Source: RUG13615 sp040307715 (GTDB lineage: Bacteria; Bacillota; Clostridia; Peptostreptococcales; Anaerovoracaceae). From it: a DNA stretch of 19,476 nt. The notes below the pieces were generated by a model, which saw only the letters and a program-made list of their open reading frames with translations, did not search any database and was not told the DNA's origin. The stretch covers positions 1 through 19,476 of the forward strand of contig JAWRJC010000014.1 of NCBI GenBank assembly GCA_040307715.1, given 5' to 3'. Shown piece by piece: positions 8,200-15,379 of this stretch (within the stretch, counting starts at the first letter, position 1; each line of letters opens with the position of its first letter). The position numbers and the translations under genes are program-made.

Positions 8200-8427
8200 T
8201 TTGACAGTGCGGCAGTCAGACTTTCTTCCAGCAATCCCACCGGTAAAAACTCCACTTTTTCCTGTTTTGGAGCAAAAGGTGGCGACAATTGCAACGTTTT
8301 TCGGCTTTGCCTCTTCAGAAATCGTGAAAAACGGCAGCAGTGTCCCTGCTAACGTTGAAAAAATCTCCACATTCTCTCCCATTTGCGGACAATGTGGCAT
8401 CATTTTCACCTTGAAAGGATTATCCGC
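8200..8427 (+). other. Inverted-repeat-rich leader between pepF and nadK
   Basis: This 228-base gap, more AT-rich than the genes beside it, holds no convincing gene. It contains a run of inverted repeats: CCACC/GGTGG (8237-8241, 8278-8282) enclosing CTCCA/TGGAG (8250-8254, 8268-8272); CGTTTTTC/GAAAAACG (8295-8302, 8326-8333); CAACGTT/AACGTTG (8292-8298, 8351-8357); AGCAG/CTGCT (8336-8340, 8346-8350); and CCACATT/AATGTGG (8367-8373, 8391-8397). Some are mutually exclusive, as in switching leaders. I recognise no known riboswitch, and no good promoter hexamers. Individually the repeats are short enough that chance cannot be excluded. Confidence 0.45.
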
Positions 8428-9231
8428 ATGGAAAAGCACTCCATCGCCATCTACACAAATGAAGACCAGTACTCCGAAGAGACGACCTCCGGGCTGGTCA
8501 CCAAACTGGAAAGCGCCGGTTTTGAGGTTACCCGCGGCCTGACAGAAGACTCCACGCTGCTGATCTGCATCGGCGGAGACGGCACGACCCTCCGGGCGAT
8601 TCATTCCTATGACTTTCCGGACGTACCGATCGTCGGCATCAACACCGGGCACCTTGGATTTTTTCAGGAGATCCGGCCGGATCAGGTGGACGACTTCATT
8701 GAAGACTTCAAGGCGGGCAGTTATACACTGCAGCCGATCACCGCGGTGGAAGCAGAAGTGGAAACGATGAAAGAGCGATTCCTGTTCAAGGGCGTCAACG
8801 AGATCGTGGTCCGCGGCGGCAACGCTTACTCCACGCATCTCAACATCTCCATCGGAGACAGCTTCATCGAAAAATTCAGCGGCGACGGTGTTCTGATCGC
8901 GACCTCGACAGGCAGCACGGCCTACAACTATTCCCTCGGCGGCAGCATCGTCGACCCCAGGCTCAAGCTCCTGCAGGCGACGCCGATCGCACCGATGAAT
9001 ACGACCGCCTACCGGTCGTTCACATCGAGCATCCTGCTCCCGCCCGACCTGGAACTGGTCATCGAGCCGGAGAACGAGCGGCACCACGAGACCAGGATCA
9101 TCAATGACGGAAACGAGCATCTGTTCACGGATGTGCAGCGCATCCAGGTCAAACTGTCGGATACGATCACGAAGCTCGTGCGGTTTGAGAGTTATGACTT
9201 CTGGAACAAGGTCAAGACGAAGTTCCTTTAG
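8428..9231 (+). CDS. nadK: NAD kinase
   Basis: Phosphorylates NAD to NADP and is the only known route to NADP in most bacteria. The 267-residue protein has the diacylglycerol-kinase-like motif GGDGT (49-53), NTGHLGFF (72-79), NEI (124-126) and the glycine-rich TGSTAYN (161-167). The frame is open further upstream, but the ATG at 8428 has AAAGGA eight bases before it and begins just before the first beta strand (HSIAIYTN), so it is the likely start. Length is normal for the compact Firmicute type. An inverted-repeat-rich leader lies upstream and a strongly structured element begins right after the stop. Confidence 0.96.
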   Translation: MEKHSIAIYTNEDQYSEETTSGLVTKLESAGFEVTRGLTEDSTLLICIGGDGTTLRAIHSYDFPDVPIVGINTGHLGFFQEIRPDQVDDFIEDFKAGSYTLQPITAVEAEVETMKERFLFKGVNEIVVRGGNAYSTHLNISIGDSFIEKFSGDGVLIATSTGSTAYNYSLGGSIVDPRLKLLQATPIAPMNTTAYRSFTSSILLPPDLELVIEPENERHHETRIINDGNEHLFTDVQRIQVKLSDTITKLVRFESYDFWNKVKTKFL

Positions 9232-9372
9232 ATGCTATCTGTGTGTGAGGGCACCTGCCTGCAGGGACACGCTCCCGCTAATGCTCGTACGCAGCGGCAC
9301 TAAGCTCTGCCTTCGCAATGCTCGGCAGTCGCTAAGTGCCGGCGGCTCGCAATTGTCCTGCATACAGATGGC
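9232..9372. repeat. Large self-complementary intergenic element (multi-helix RNA or palindromic repeat)
   Basis: Starting directly after the nadK stop, the sequence folds on itself in nested helices. The outer 12-base arms 9234-9245 and 9361-9372 pair throughout, with two G-U pairs. Inside, 9262-9269 pairs with 9354-9360 with one bulged G. Within that are a stem CCGCT/AGCGG (9275-9279, 9293-9297) and a long imperfect hairpin 9296-9340 (GGCACT/AGTGCC, AGC/GCT, CTGCC/GGCAG, 12-base loop). There is no T tract, so it is not an ordinary terminator. The style resembles dispersed palindromic repeats in Clostridia, but only one full copy is in the window, so repeat status is inferred. Confidence 0.6.
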
Positions 9373-9407
9373 TTCACCCTCTTAGAATAATCAATAAGAC
9401 ACTTTAC

Positions 9408-10463
9408 ATGAGAGAATTCAAATACATCATCACAGCAGCAGATATCGAAGAAGGGCTCGACATCCGGACGATCATGCGCCGGCAATTCTCCTTCTCGGCG
9501 CGCCTCAGGTCCAAGATCAAGCGAAACCGCACGGTCTACCTCAACGGCGAGCAGACGCCGGTCTGGATCACGCCGAAAGAAGGCGACGTCCTCACGGTCG
9601 CGATCCCGGATGAGACGAGTTACTTCGAGCCGGAAGATGTCCCGGTCCTCCCCCTCTACGAGGATGAGGATCTGCTTGTGGTGAACAAACCCGCCGGCTA
9701 TACGGTCCACCCTACCCGCGGGCACAAATCCGGGACCATGGCAAACGGCGTGGCCAAGTACATGCTCGACACCGGGCAGAGCTTTAAGATTCGCTTCATC
9801 AACCGCCTCGATATGGAAACGAGCGGCGTGTTGCTGCTGGGCAAGAACCAGCTCTCGCAGGGCGAACTGATGAAACAGATGAAAGCGGATACCGTAACCA
9901 AACTGTACCGGGCGATCGTGCATGGCATTCCCGAAGAACCGCAGGGCATCATTACCGAAGCCCTTGCCTACCACCGCGACGGCAGTCTCAAGCGTGTGGT
10001 CGAAGACGACGGCAAACCTTCCGAAACGCATTACCGCGTGATCGAGTCTTTCCCGGCGATTCCCGGCGCTGACGAAGACGATGCACTGGCCAAGGCCTTT
10101 TCGCTGGTCGAACTGAATCTCAAGACCGGCCGCACCCACCAGATCCGCGTCCACATGGCACACATCGGGTGTGCGGTGGTCGGTGACAGCCTCTACGGGG
10201 AAATAGAAAACCCGGAACTGCATGAACTGCCGCCCAAAACCGAAACGGCTGATGAGAGCGGAGAACAGGGCGTCAATTACCGCGATCTGCCGCCCCGCGT
10301 CTCTGTGGACGCCCCGCTGATCGGCCGGCAGGCACTGCATTCCTACTTCACCGCGTTCTACCACCCGGTGACCGGCAAGCGCATCGAGGTGACCGCACCG
10401 CTGCCGGAAGACATGGCGCAGCTGCTCGAAAAGCTGCGGCAAAGACGTACCGAAGACAAATAA
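9408..10463 (+). CDS. RluA-family 23S rRNA/tRNA pseudouridine synthase
   Basis: Isomerises specific uridines in structured RNA to pseudouridine. The 351-residue protein has an N-terminal S4-like RNA-binding region (about 15-65), then the catalytic domain with VVNKPAGYTVHP (91-102), the catalytic-Asp motif INRLDMETSG (D135) and KTGRTHQIRVHM. A loop of roughly 40 residues from about 266, rich in Pro, Glu and Asp, precedes the ending LHSYFTAFYHP and is longer than usual. The ATG at 9408 is chosen because the N-terminal domain begins there; upstream frame runs into the structured element. It has no clear Shine-Dalgarno sequence, unlike nearly every other gene here. RluD-like by overall layout, but the target base cannot be assigned. 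Confidence 0.92.
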   Translation: MREFKYIITAADIEEGLDIRTIMRRQFSFSARLRSKIKRNRTVYLNGEQTPVWITPKEGDVLTVAIPDETSYFEPEDVPVLPLYEDEDLLVVNKPAGYTVHPTRGHKSGTMANGVAKYMLDTGQSFKIRFINRLDMETSGVLLLGKNQLSQGELMKQMKADTVTKLYRAIVHGIPEEPQGIITEALAYHRDGSLKRVVEDDGKPSETHYRVIESFPAIPGADEDDALAKAFSLVELNLKTGRTHQIRVHMAHIGCAVVGDSLYGEIENPELHELPPKTETADESGEQGVNYRDLPPRVSVDAPLIGRQALHSYFTAFYHPVTGKRIEVTAPLPEDMAQLLEKLRQRRTEDK

Positions 10464-10486
10464 GTACGCTGCAAGGAGAAATCCCA

Positions 10487-10969
10487 ATGTCCAAAGAGAA
10501 GAAAACGAATGCCATGCGCATTCTGGAACAGAAAAAAGTGCCCTACACGCCCCACTTCTATGAAGACACAGGAGCAGTGGCGGGCGTCGATGTGGCGAAT
10601 GCGCTCGGCGAGCCGGTCGAACAGGTCTACAAAACACTCGTGACTGTCGGTAAGACCGGTGAGCACTATGTCTTCGTCATCCCCGTGGCAGATGAACTGG
10701 ATCTGAAAAAAGCGGCCAAGGCCGCCGGCGAGAAAAACATCGCCATGATCAAGTCCAAAGAGCTCCTGCCGCTGACCGGCTACATCCACGGCGGCTGCTC
10801 GCCGGTAGGTATGAAAAAGCCCTTTCCCACCTTCTTCGACGAGACGATCCTCACCCATGAGAAGATCTTCTTCTCCGGCGGCCGCGTCGGCTTCCAGGTG
10901 GAAGTGGCCGTCGCGGATATCGAGAAAGCGGTCCGCTACCAGACCGCAGATCTGACGGTCGGAGCATAG
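10487..10969 (+). CDS. ybaK: YbaK/EbsC-family aminoacyl-tRNA deacylase (Cys-tRNA(Pro) type)
   Basis: Proofreading enzyme that hydrolyses mischarged tRNA, typically Cys-tRNA(Pro) in the YbaK branch. The 160 residues show the expected N-terminus (TNAMRILEQKKVPY), the conserved catalytic-type lysine K49 in YKTLV, and the substrate-pocket loop GGCSPVG (102-108). AAGGAG lies eight bases before the ATG, and the gene starts 23 bases after the pseudouridine synthase stop, so the two probably share a transcript ending at the terminator at 11004. Both genes concern RNA quality. The exact tRNA substrate is inferred from family only. Confidence 0.94.
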   Translation: MSKEKKTNAMRILEQKKVPYTPHFYEDTGAVAGVDVANALGEPVEQVYKTLVTVGKTGEHYVFVIPVADELDLKKAAKAAGEKNIAMIKSKELLPLTGYIHGGCSPVGMKKPFPTFFDETILTHEKIFFSGGRVGFQVEVAVADIEKAVRYQTADLTVGA

Positions 10970-11003
10970 TTCTGCCGGATCATCACAACTTTACGAAAAC
11001 AAA

Positions 11004-11035
11004 AGACCCGCACAGCTGTGCGGGTCTCGTTTTTT
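11004..11035. terminator. Bidirectional terminator between ybaK and the carboxyltransferase gene
   Basis: A perfect 24-base palindrome (11004-11027, arms AGACCCGCACAG and CTGTGCGGGTCT) is followed on the plus strand by CG and six T. On the minus strand the T-rich TTTTGTTTTC follows. It lies between two converging genes and can end both. Confidence 0.9.
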
Positions 11036-11075
11036 CTTGTCAGCGCTGCGGCAGGAGCGATTCCTCGCGGAACGC

Positions 11076-12473
11076 CTATACCGGATAGACGCAGTCTTCT
11101 TCGTCCAGCAGGCTGAAGTCCAGCTTGTAGTCGCGCTCTGCTCTCTTCTTGAAGAAGTCGGGAGCGACCTGCGGGAAGAACGCCTGGGTCAGCGCATCCT
11201 CTTCCTGCTTCATGAAGCCGGCGCATTCGCGGCGCGCGTTCTCCATCTCAGGCTCGAGCAGGTCAGCCGGTCTGCAGGTGATACGCTCTTCATCGCCGAG
11301 GATCTGGTGGAACAGTTCATCGGAGATCGGCACCGTCGTGCGGCCGTACTTGCCCTGTACGAGGTCGCGTGCTTCCTTCGGGACCATCTTGTAGCGTTCG
11401 CCGGTCAGGACGTTCAGAACAGCCTGGGTGCCGACGATCTGGCTGCTCGGGGTGACGAGCGGCGGATAACCGAAGTCTTCACGTACACGCGGAACTTCCT
11501 GCAGTACTTCTTCGAACTTGTCCATCGCGTTCGCTTCGGTCAGCTGGGAGACCAGGTTTGAGAGCATGCCTCCCGGAACCTGATACAGCAGCGTGTTGAT
11601 GTCGACGCCCATCAGCTTGGTGGACATCAGACCGTTCTCGATGTACTTCTCGCGGATCGGCTTGAAGTATTCGGCGATCTCGTCGAGCAGACCCATGTCG
11701 AGACCGGTGTCATACTCGGTGCCTGCGAACGCGGCGACGATCGGCTCTGTCGGCGGCTGGCTGGTACCTTCCGCGAACGGAGAGATCGCGGTATCGACGA
11801 TGTCGACGCCTGCCTCCGCAGCCTTCATGTAGGTCATGCTGCCAAGGCCGCTGGTCGCGTGGGTGTGCAGTTCGATCGGAATGGACAGGTTGGCTTTCAG
11901 AGCCTTGACCAGATCGTATGTATCATACGGATCGAGCAGGCCGGCCATGTCCTTGATGCAGAAGCTGTCCGCGCCCATCTGTTCGATCTCTTTGCCAAGC
12001 TTGACGAACATCTCGGGTGTGTGGACCGGGCTGATGGTGTAGCTGACGCAGCCCTGCGCATGTGCGCCGTGCTTCTTCGTAGCGCGGATCGCAGCCTCGA
12101 GGTTGCGGGTATCGTTGAGCGCGTCGAAGATACGGATGATGTCCATGCCGTTGTAGATGACACGGTCGACGAATTCCTCGACGACGTCATCCGCGTAGTG
12201 CTTGTAGCCCAGCAGGTTCTGGCCTCTCAGGAGCATCTGCAGCTTGGTCTTCTTGATGCGCTTTCTGATCTCGCGCAGTCTGTCCCAGGGATCCTCATCC
12301 AGGAAACGGATGCACGAATCGTAGGTCGCCCCGCCCCACATCTCGAGGGCGTTGTAGCCGACTTCGTCCATGGTCTCCAGAATCGGAATCATTTCATCCG
12401 TTCTCATTCTGGTCGCGATCAGCGACTGATGACCGTCGCGCAGTACCGTTTCGGTGATCTTGACTTTGCTCAT
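11076..12473 (-). CDS. oadA: Biotin-dependent carboxyltransferase subunit (OadA / PycB / transcarboxylase 5S type)
   Basis: Moves a carboxyl group between a 2-oxo acid (oxaloacetate/pyruvate) and carboxybiotin. The 465-residue protein has the TIM-barrel motifs RDGHQS (12-17), the lysine expected to be carbamylated (K174 in CIKDMAG) and the metal-binding HTHAT (H203, H205), followed by the conserved PYC/OADA C-terminal region. It ends without a biotinyl domain or the Met-Lys-Met biotin site, so it must act with a separate carrier. Neither that carrier nor the sodium-pump beta and gamma subunits are in the window. A GTG four codons upstream keeps the frame open, but the ATG at 12473 has GGAGG five bases away. 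It is a single-gene unit with its own promoter and a terminator on each side. Confidence 0.92.
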   Translation of the reverse strand: MSKVKITETVLRDGHQSLIATRMRTDEMIPILETMDEVGYNALEMWGGATYDSCIRFLDEDPWDRLREIRKRIKKTKLQMLLRGQNLLGYKHYADDVVEEFVDRVIYNGMDIIRIFDALNDTRNLEAAIRATKKHGAHAQGCVSYTISPVHTPEMFVKLGKEIEQMGADSFCIKDMAGLLDPYDTYDLVKALKANLSIPIELHTHATSGLGSMTYMKAAEAGVDIVDTAISPFAEGTSQPPTEPIVAAFAGTEYDTGLDMGLLDEIAEYFKPIREKYIENGLMSTKLMGVDINTLLYQVPGGMLSNLVSQLTEANAMDKFEEVLQEVPRVREDFGYPPLVTPSSQIVGTQAVLNVLTGERYKMVPKEARDLVQGKYGRTTVPISDELFHQILGDEERITCRPADLLEPEMENARRECAGFMKQEEDALTQAFFPQVAPDFFKKRAERDYKLDFSLLDEEDCVYPV

Positions 12474-12564
12474 TTTATCCTCCACATGAATGTTGTATGT
12501 TGCGGCGCTTCTGTCTGACCGGAATTGTCCGCCTTCTGCGCCATTTTAAACTATAGATGCCAAT

Positions 12565-12593
12565 ATTATAGCGGTTACAGGTGTTGTTTTCAA
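12565..12593 (-). promoter_or_regulatory. SigmaA-type promoter of the carboxyltransferase gene
   Basis: On the minus strand TTGAAA (12588-12593) and a perfect TATAAT (12565-12570) are 17 bases apart. Transcription would start near 12558, leaving a leader of about 85 bases. The terminator of the upstream ligase gene is just behind it, so this gene is independently transcribed. Confidence 0.85.
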
Positions 12594-12614
12594 TGTATAC
12601 ATGCAGTTTTTGAC

Positions 12615-12645
12615 AGAAAAAAGAAAGCCCGGACGAGTCCGGGCT
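12615..12645 (-). terminator. Intrinsic terminator of the MurE-like gene
   Basis: On the minus strand an eight-base stem AGCCCGGA/TCCGGGCT (12626-12645, four-base loop) is followed by TTCTTTTTTC. It lies about 45 bases after the stop of the MurE-like gene and before the carboxyltransferase promoter. Confidence 0.9.
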
Positions 12646-12690
12646 GTTTCGCTGTGTATAGGCAACTGTCTTTGGAAAGCCGATGTCAGA

Positions 12691-14352
12691 TTATTTGCCG
12701 TCGTACTCCTTGAGGAATCGCTCCACCAGATCGACGTCCGAGGTCACTGGCACGAACTCGATCCCCCGCTTCTGCCGGGTCTCCCTGCCCTTGGCGAGCA
12801 CCAGGATCACCGCCTCGTCTTCTGTGTCAAAGATCGACCGGCGGATCGCCTCTTCCCTGTCCGGGATGATCTCATATCTGCCGCCTGCCGCTTCCACATG
12901 AGACGCGATCTCTTCGCTGATCTTCACGACATCCTCTTCGCCCGGATCTTCTTCCGTCAGGATCGTAAAGTCCGCGCGCTGACCGGCGATGCGGCCGAGT
13001 TCCTCGCGGCGGTCGTATGCCTTGCCGCCCGGACAGCCGAACAGCACATAGACCGGCAGCCCCTCGTAATCACGTTCCACCGCGTCGAACAGCGCATTGT
13101 AACTCATCGCGTTGTGCGCGTAATCGACGAGGATGATCTTTTTCTCCGCTTTGTCCGTAAAGACTTCCATTCGCCCCGCCACACGCGCTTTGAGCAATCC
13201 TTCACGGACCGCGGGCACAGGAATATCCAGAATCATGGACACCGTGACCGCCGCCAGCGCGTTCTGCACGTTGAAAACACCCGGCAGGCAGATGACGAAC
13301 TCTTCATCCATGCCGCCGCCGCGTACGCGGAAGGTGATGTCCTTCTTCCCCGCGCGAATGTCATACCCTGTGATCATCGCATGCGGCTTGGTCAGGGAAG
13401 CAAGCACCTTTTTCTTCGCCGCTGCTTCCGCAAAAGCTGCGGCCTTCGCACCGAGTTTCGCGCCTGCTGCTTCTTCGCCTTCCGTCTTCTGCGGTTCCTC
13501 GATCATAAAAGTAAAGATCCGTTCGACGGTCTCGCTCTTTTCAGCTTCTTCGAGTGCTCTTTTCCAATGCGTCTGGTCCATGTTGATGACCGCGAAGCGC
13601 GTCTGCGCGAACAGTTTCATCTTCGCGTTGACATAGTCCTCGAAATCCGGATGTTCGACCGCGCTGATGTGGTCCTTGCCCATGTTGAGGAATGCACCGA
13701 TCTCAAACGTGACACCATAGGTGCGGTCATATTTGAGCGCCTGGCTGGAGACTTCCATTGTCATATGGGAGATCCCGTGCTCCGCCGCGTTGAAGAACCG
13801 CCTGTGCAGGACGATCGCCTCCGGCGTTGTCAGGTGCGATTCTTCGCGGATGACACCATCGTAATTGTCGATGCTGGAGAGGATCGCACTCTCAGGCCGC
13901 ATCGTTTTCTCCAGATGCGCGTCCAGAATGCTCTTGATGAAGTACGCCGTCGTGGACTTGCCCTTCGTGCCTGTCAGACCGATCAGGTGCAGGCGCTTCC
14001 AGGCATCGTTGTAGAAAATGCCTGCCGCGATGGCCATCGCCTTGCGGATATCGGTCACGAGCAGCGCGCGTACCGGCGGGATCCGGCAGCCGTTGTATTC
14101 CGCGGGCAGTTCATAGGCAGTCTCCGACACATAGCAATGGGCGCCTGCGAGGACCGCGTCCGTCAGAAACGAGGCTTTAAAATGCGCGCCTTTACAGAAA
14201 AAGAGCGTCTCTTCCGCCGCCTCCCGCGAATCGAATGTCACAAGGCGCACCGTTGCTTCGTCCGGCGCGTTGTCCGGACAAAGCGATTCTTTGAGGATGC
14301 CGGCTTTGGCAAAAGCCGCTTCATAGTCTTTGAGAACATGGAATGTCTGCAT
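12691..14352 (-). CDS. murE: MurE-like UDP-MurNAc-peptide ligase (divergent)
   Basis: A 553-residue Mur ligase with all three domains: an N-terminal UDP-sugar-binding region, the ATPase domain with P-loop GTKGKSTT (128-135), TTP (175-177) and the lysine near 244-246 likely carbamylated, and a C-terminal domain beginning GRMEVF (393). The family adds the third residue of the peptidoglycan stem peptide. Several hallmark positions differ from classical MurE: the selectivity motif (DNPR for diaminopimelate) reads EEDPGEED (467-474), DYAHTPD reads DYAHNAMS, and GKGHE reads AKGRET. An Ala/Lys/Glu-rich insert (about 287-319) lengthens the middle domain. It could add an unusual residue or be a specialised paralogue. 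GGAAGAG precedes the ATG; a terminator lies between it and the upstream DUF975 gene. Confidence 0.85.
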   Translation of the reverse strand: MQTFHVLKDYEAAFAKAGILKESLCPDNAPDEATVRLVTFDSREAAEETLFFCKGAHFKASFLTDAVLAGAHCYVSETAYELPAEYNGCRIPPVRALLVTDIRKAMAIAAGIFYNDAWKRLHLIGLTGTKGKSTTAYFIKSILDAHLEKTMRPESAILSSIDNYDGVIREESHLTTPEAIVLHRRFFNAAEHGISHMTMEVSSQALKYDRTYGVTFEIGAFLNMGKDHISAVEHPDFEDYVNAKMKLFAQTRFAVINMDQTHWKRALEEAEKSETVERIFTFMIEEPQKTEGEEAAGAKLGAKAAAFAEAAAKKKVLASLTKPHAMITGYDIRAGKKDITFRVRGGGMDEEFVICLPGVFNVQNALAAVTVSMILDIPVPAVREGLLKARVAGRMEVFTDKAEKKIILVDYAHNAMSYNALFDAVERDYEGLPVYVLFGCPGGKAYDRREELGRIAGQRADFTILTEEDPGEEDVVKISEEIASHVEAAGGRYEIIPDREEAIRRSIFDTEDEAVILVLAKGRETRQKRGIEFVPVTSDVDLVERFLKEYDGK

Positions 14353-14367
14353 ATTTCTCTTCCTTCA

Positions 14368-14399
14368 ATAAAAAGCAGCAGGAGATGCTCCCCTGCTGC
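14368..14399 (-). terminator. Intrinsic terminator between the DUF975 gene and the MurE-like gene
   Basis: On the minus strand GCAGCAGG (14392-14399) pairs with CCTGCTGC (14375-14382) around a nine-base loop, followed by TTTTTATT. It sits 16 bases before the MurE-like start, so it ends the nfu-DUF975 transcript or attenuates readthrough into the ligase gene. Confidence 0.8.
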
Positions 14400-14409
14400 C
14401 CTGTTTTCT

Positions 14410-15345
14410 TTAGTATCTTCCGGGGATATAGGTCTCACCGTAGATGCGGCCGGTCACCATATCGTAGAAAGCCATCTGCGCCGTGAGCATGTAGGCGGCT
14501 ACGAACGCCGTGGCGAAAGAGCCGATCAGATCGACGATGATCAGCACGAACGGATTGAACGTGATGTTGACGACGATCGCCGACAGGACCGCACCGGGCA
14601 GGGATGCCAGCAGGTACCAGCCGATGAAACTGAGGCTCAAAAGGAACAGTTTACCCTTGTTCCCGTTCATCAGGTATTTGCTTCTGTTGAGGCAGTCGCG
14701 GATCGGCAGCGACGGATTGTCGACCTGCACCATGAAAGCCAGCGCGTAGCGGAATCCTGCGATGACCGCGAGGACCGGACCCGCGAGCGGGATCAGCGCC
14801 CACAGGATGACCCACAAAGTGATCCAGAGCATCAGGCCAAGTGTCTTGCCGAAGAACTCAAATCCGCTGAACAGATCCCCAAACGTCTCCTTGCCGCGGC
14901 GGAACAGGATCAGGAAATACGCGGTCAGACCGAACTCCAGGGGGCCCGCTACCAGGATCGAATACAAGCCGGACAGCGGCGAGCTCTTGATCACACCGGT
15001 CACGCCCATCGCAGCCAGGTCGACATCGATCCCTGCCTGCCGGAATACCTCATCCAGCGGCACCTCGATGCCGAAAAGCTGATCGATGATCGTACCGGGG
15101 ACCGTCAGGAGCACGGTGACCAGAAAGGCCGCCACCGCGGCTGTGAGCCACTTGCCCTTCAGCGCTTCTCTGGCGAGCCGTCTCAGATTGTAGCAGCTCT
15201 CGAGAACGATGCGGGGGCCTTCCGGCTGCCCGAAGCCGCCGCTTTGGAACCCGTTGTTGTTCGTGTAGAAATCGTTCGGTTCGTACTCATACCCGCCCGG
15301 ACCGGGCTGCTTGTTCTGATCGTTGTTAAAGTCGTTATTCTGCAT
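14410..15345 (-). CDS. DUF975 family integral membrane protein
   Basis: A 311-residue membrane protein I assign to DUF975 from the overall pattern: a charged LRRLAREALKGKW segment, then about six hydrophobic segments beginning near residue 67, with RNRSKYLMNGNKGKLF-like loop text (CLNRSKYLMNGNKGKLFLL) typical of that family. The first 45 residues are a disordered Asn/Gly/Gln-rich cytoplasmic tail. The frame is open for 14 more codons, but the ATG at 15345 follows AGAGGA by six bases and is the better start. It lies 34 bases after the NifU-like gene and is followed by a terminator. The function of the family is unknown. Confidence 0.82.
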   Translation of the reverse strand: MQNNDFNNDQNKQPGPGGYEYEPNDFYTNNNGFQSGGFGQPEGPRIVLESCYNLRRLAREALKGKWLTAAVAAFLVTVLLTVPGTIIDQLFGIEVPLDEVFRQAGIDVDLAAMGVTGVIKSSPLSGLYSILVAGPLEFGLTAYFLILFRRGKETFGDLFSGFEFFGKTLGLMLWITLWVILWALIPLAGPVLAVIAGFRYALAFMVQVDNPSLPIRDCLNRSKYLMNGNKGKLFLLSLSFIGWYLLASLPGAVLSAIVVNITFNPFVLIIVDLIGSFATAFVAAYMLTAQMAFYDMVTGRIYGETYIPGRY

Positions 15346-15379
15346 GTTATGTCCTCTCTCTTCTGCACGCCGGCTTCTT

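Noticed and set aside
8201..8206. TTGACA directly after the pepF stop as a nadK -35 box
   Set aside because: The hexamer 17 bases downstream (TCTTCC) is not a -10.
8278..8300. T-box-like GGTGG segment in the nadK leader
   Set aside because: It does not continue into the conserved GGTACCGCG core, there is no terminator/antiterminator pair, and nadK is not a T-box-type gene.
9300..10637. A 445-codon open frame on the minus strand opposite the pseudouridine synthase
   Set aside because: Runs through the structured element and through the starts of two real genes; no domain and no ribosome binding site.
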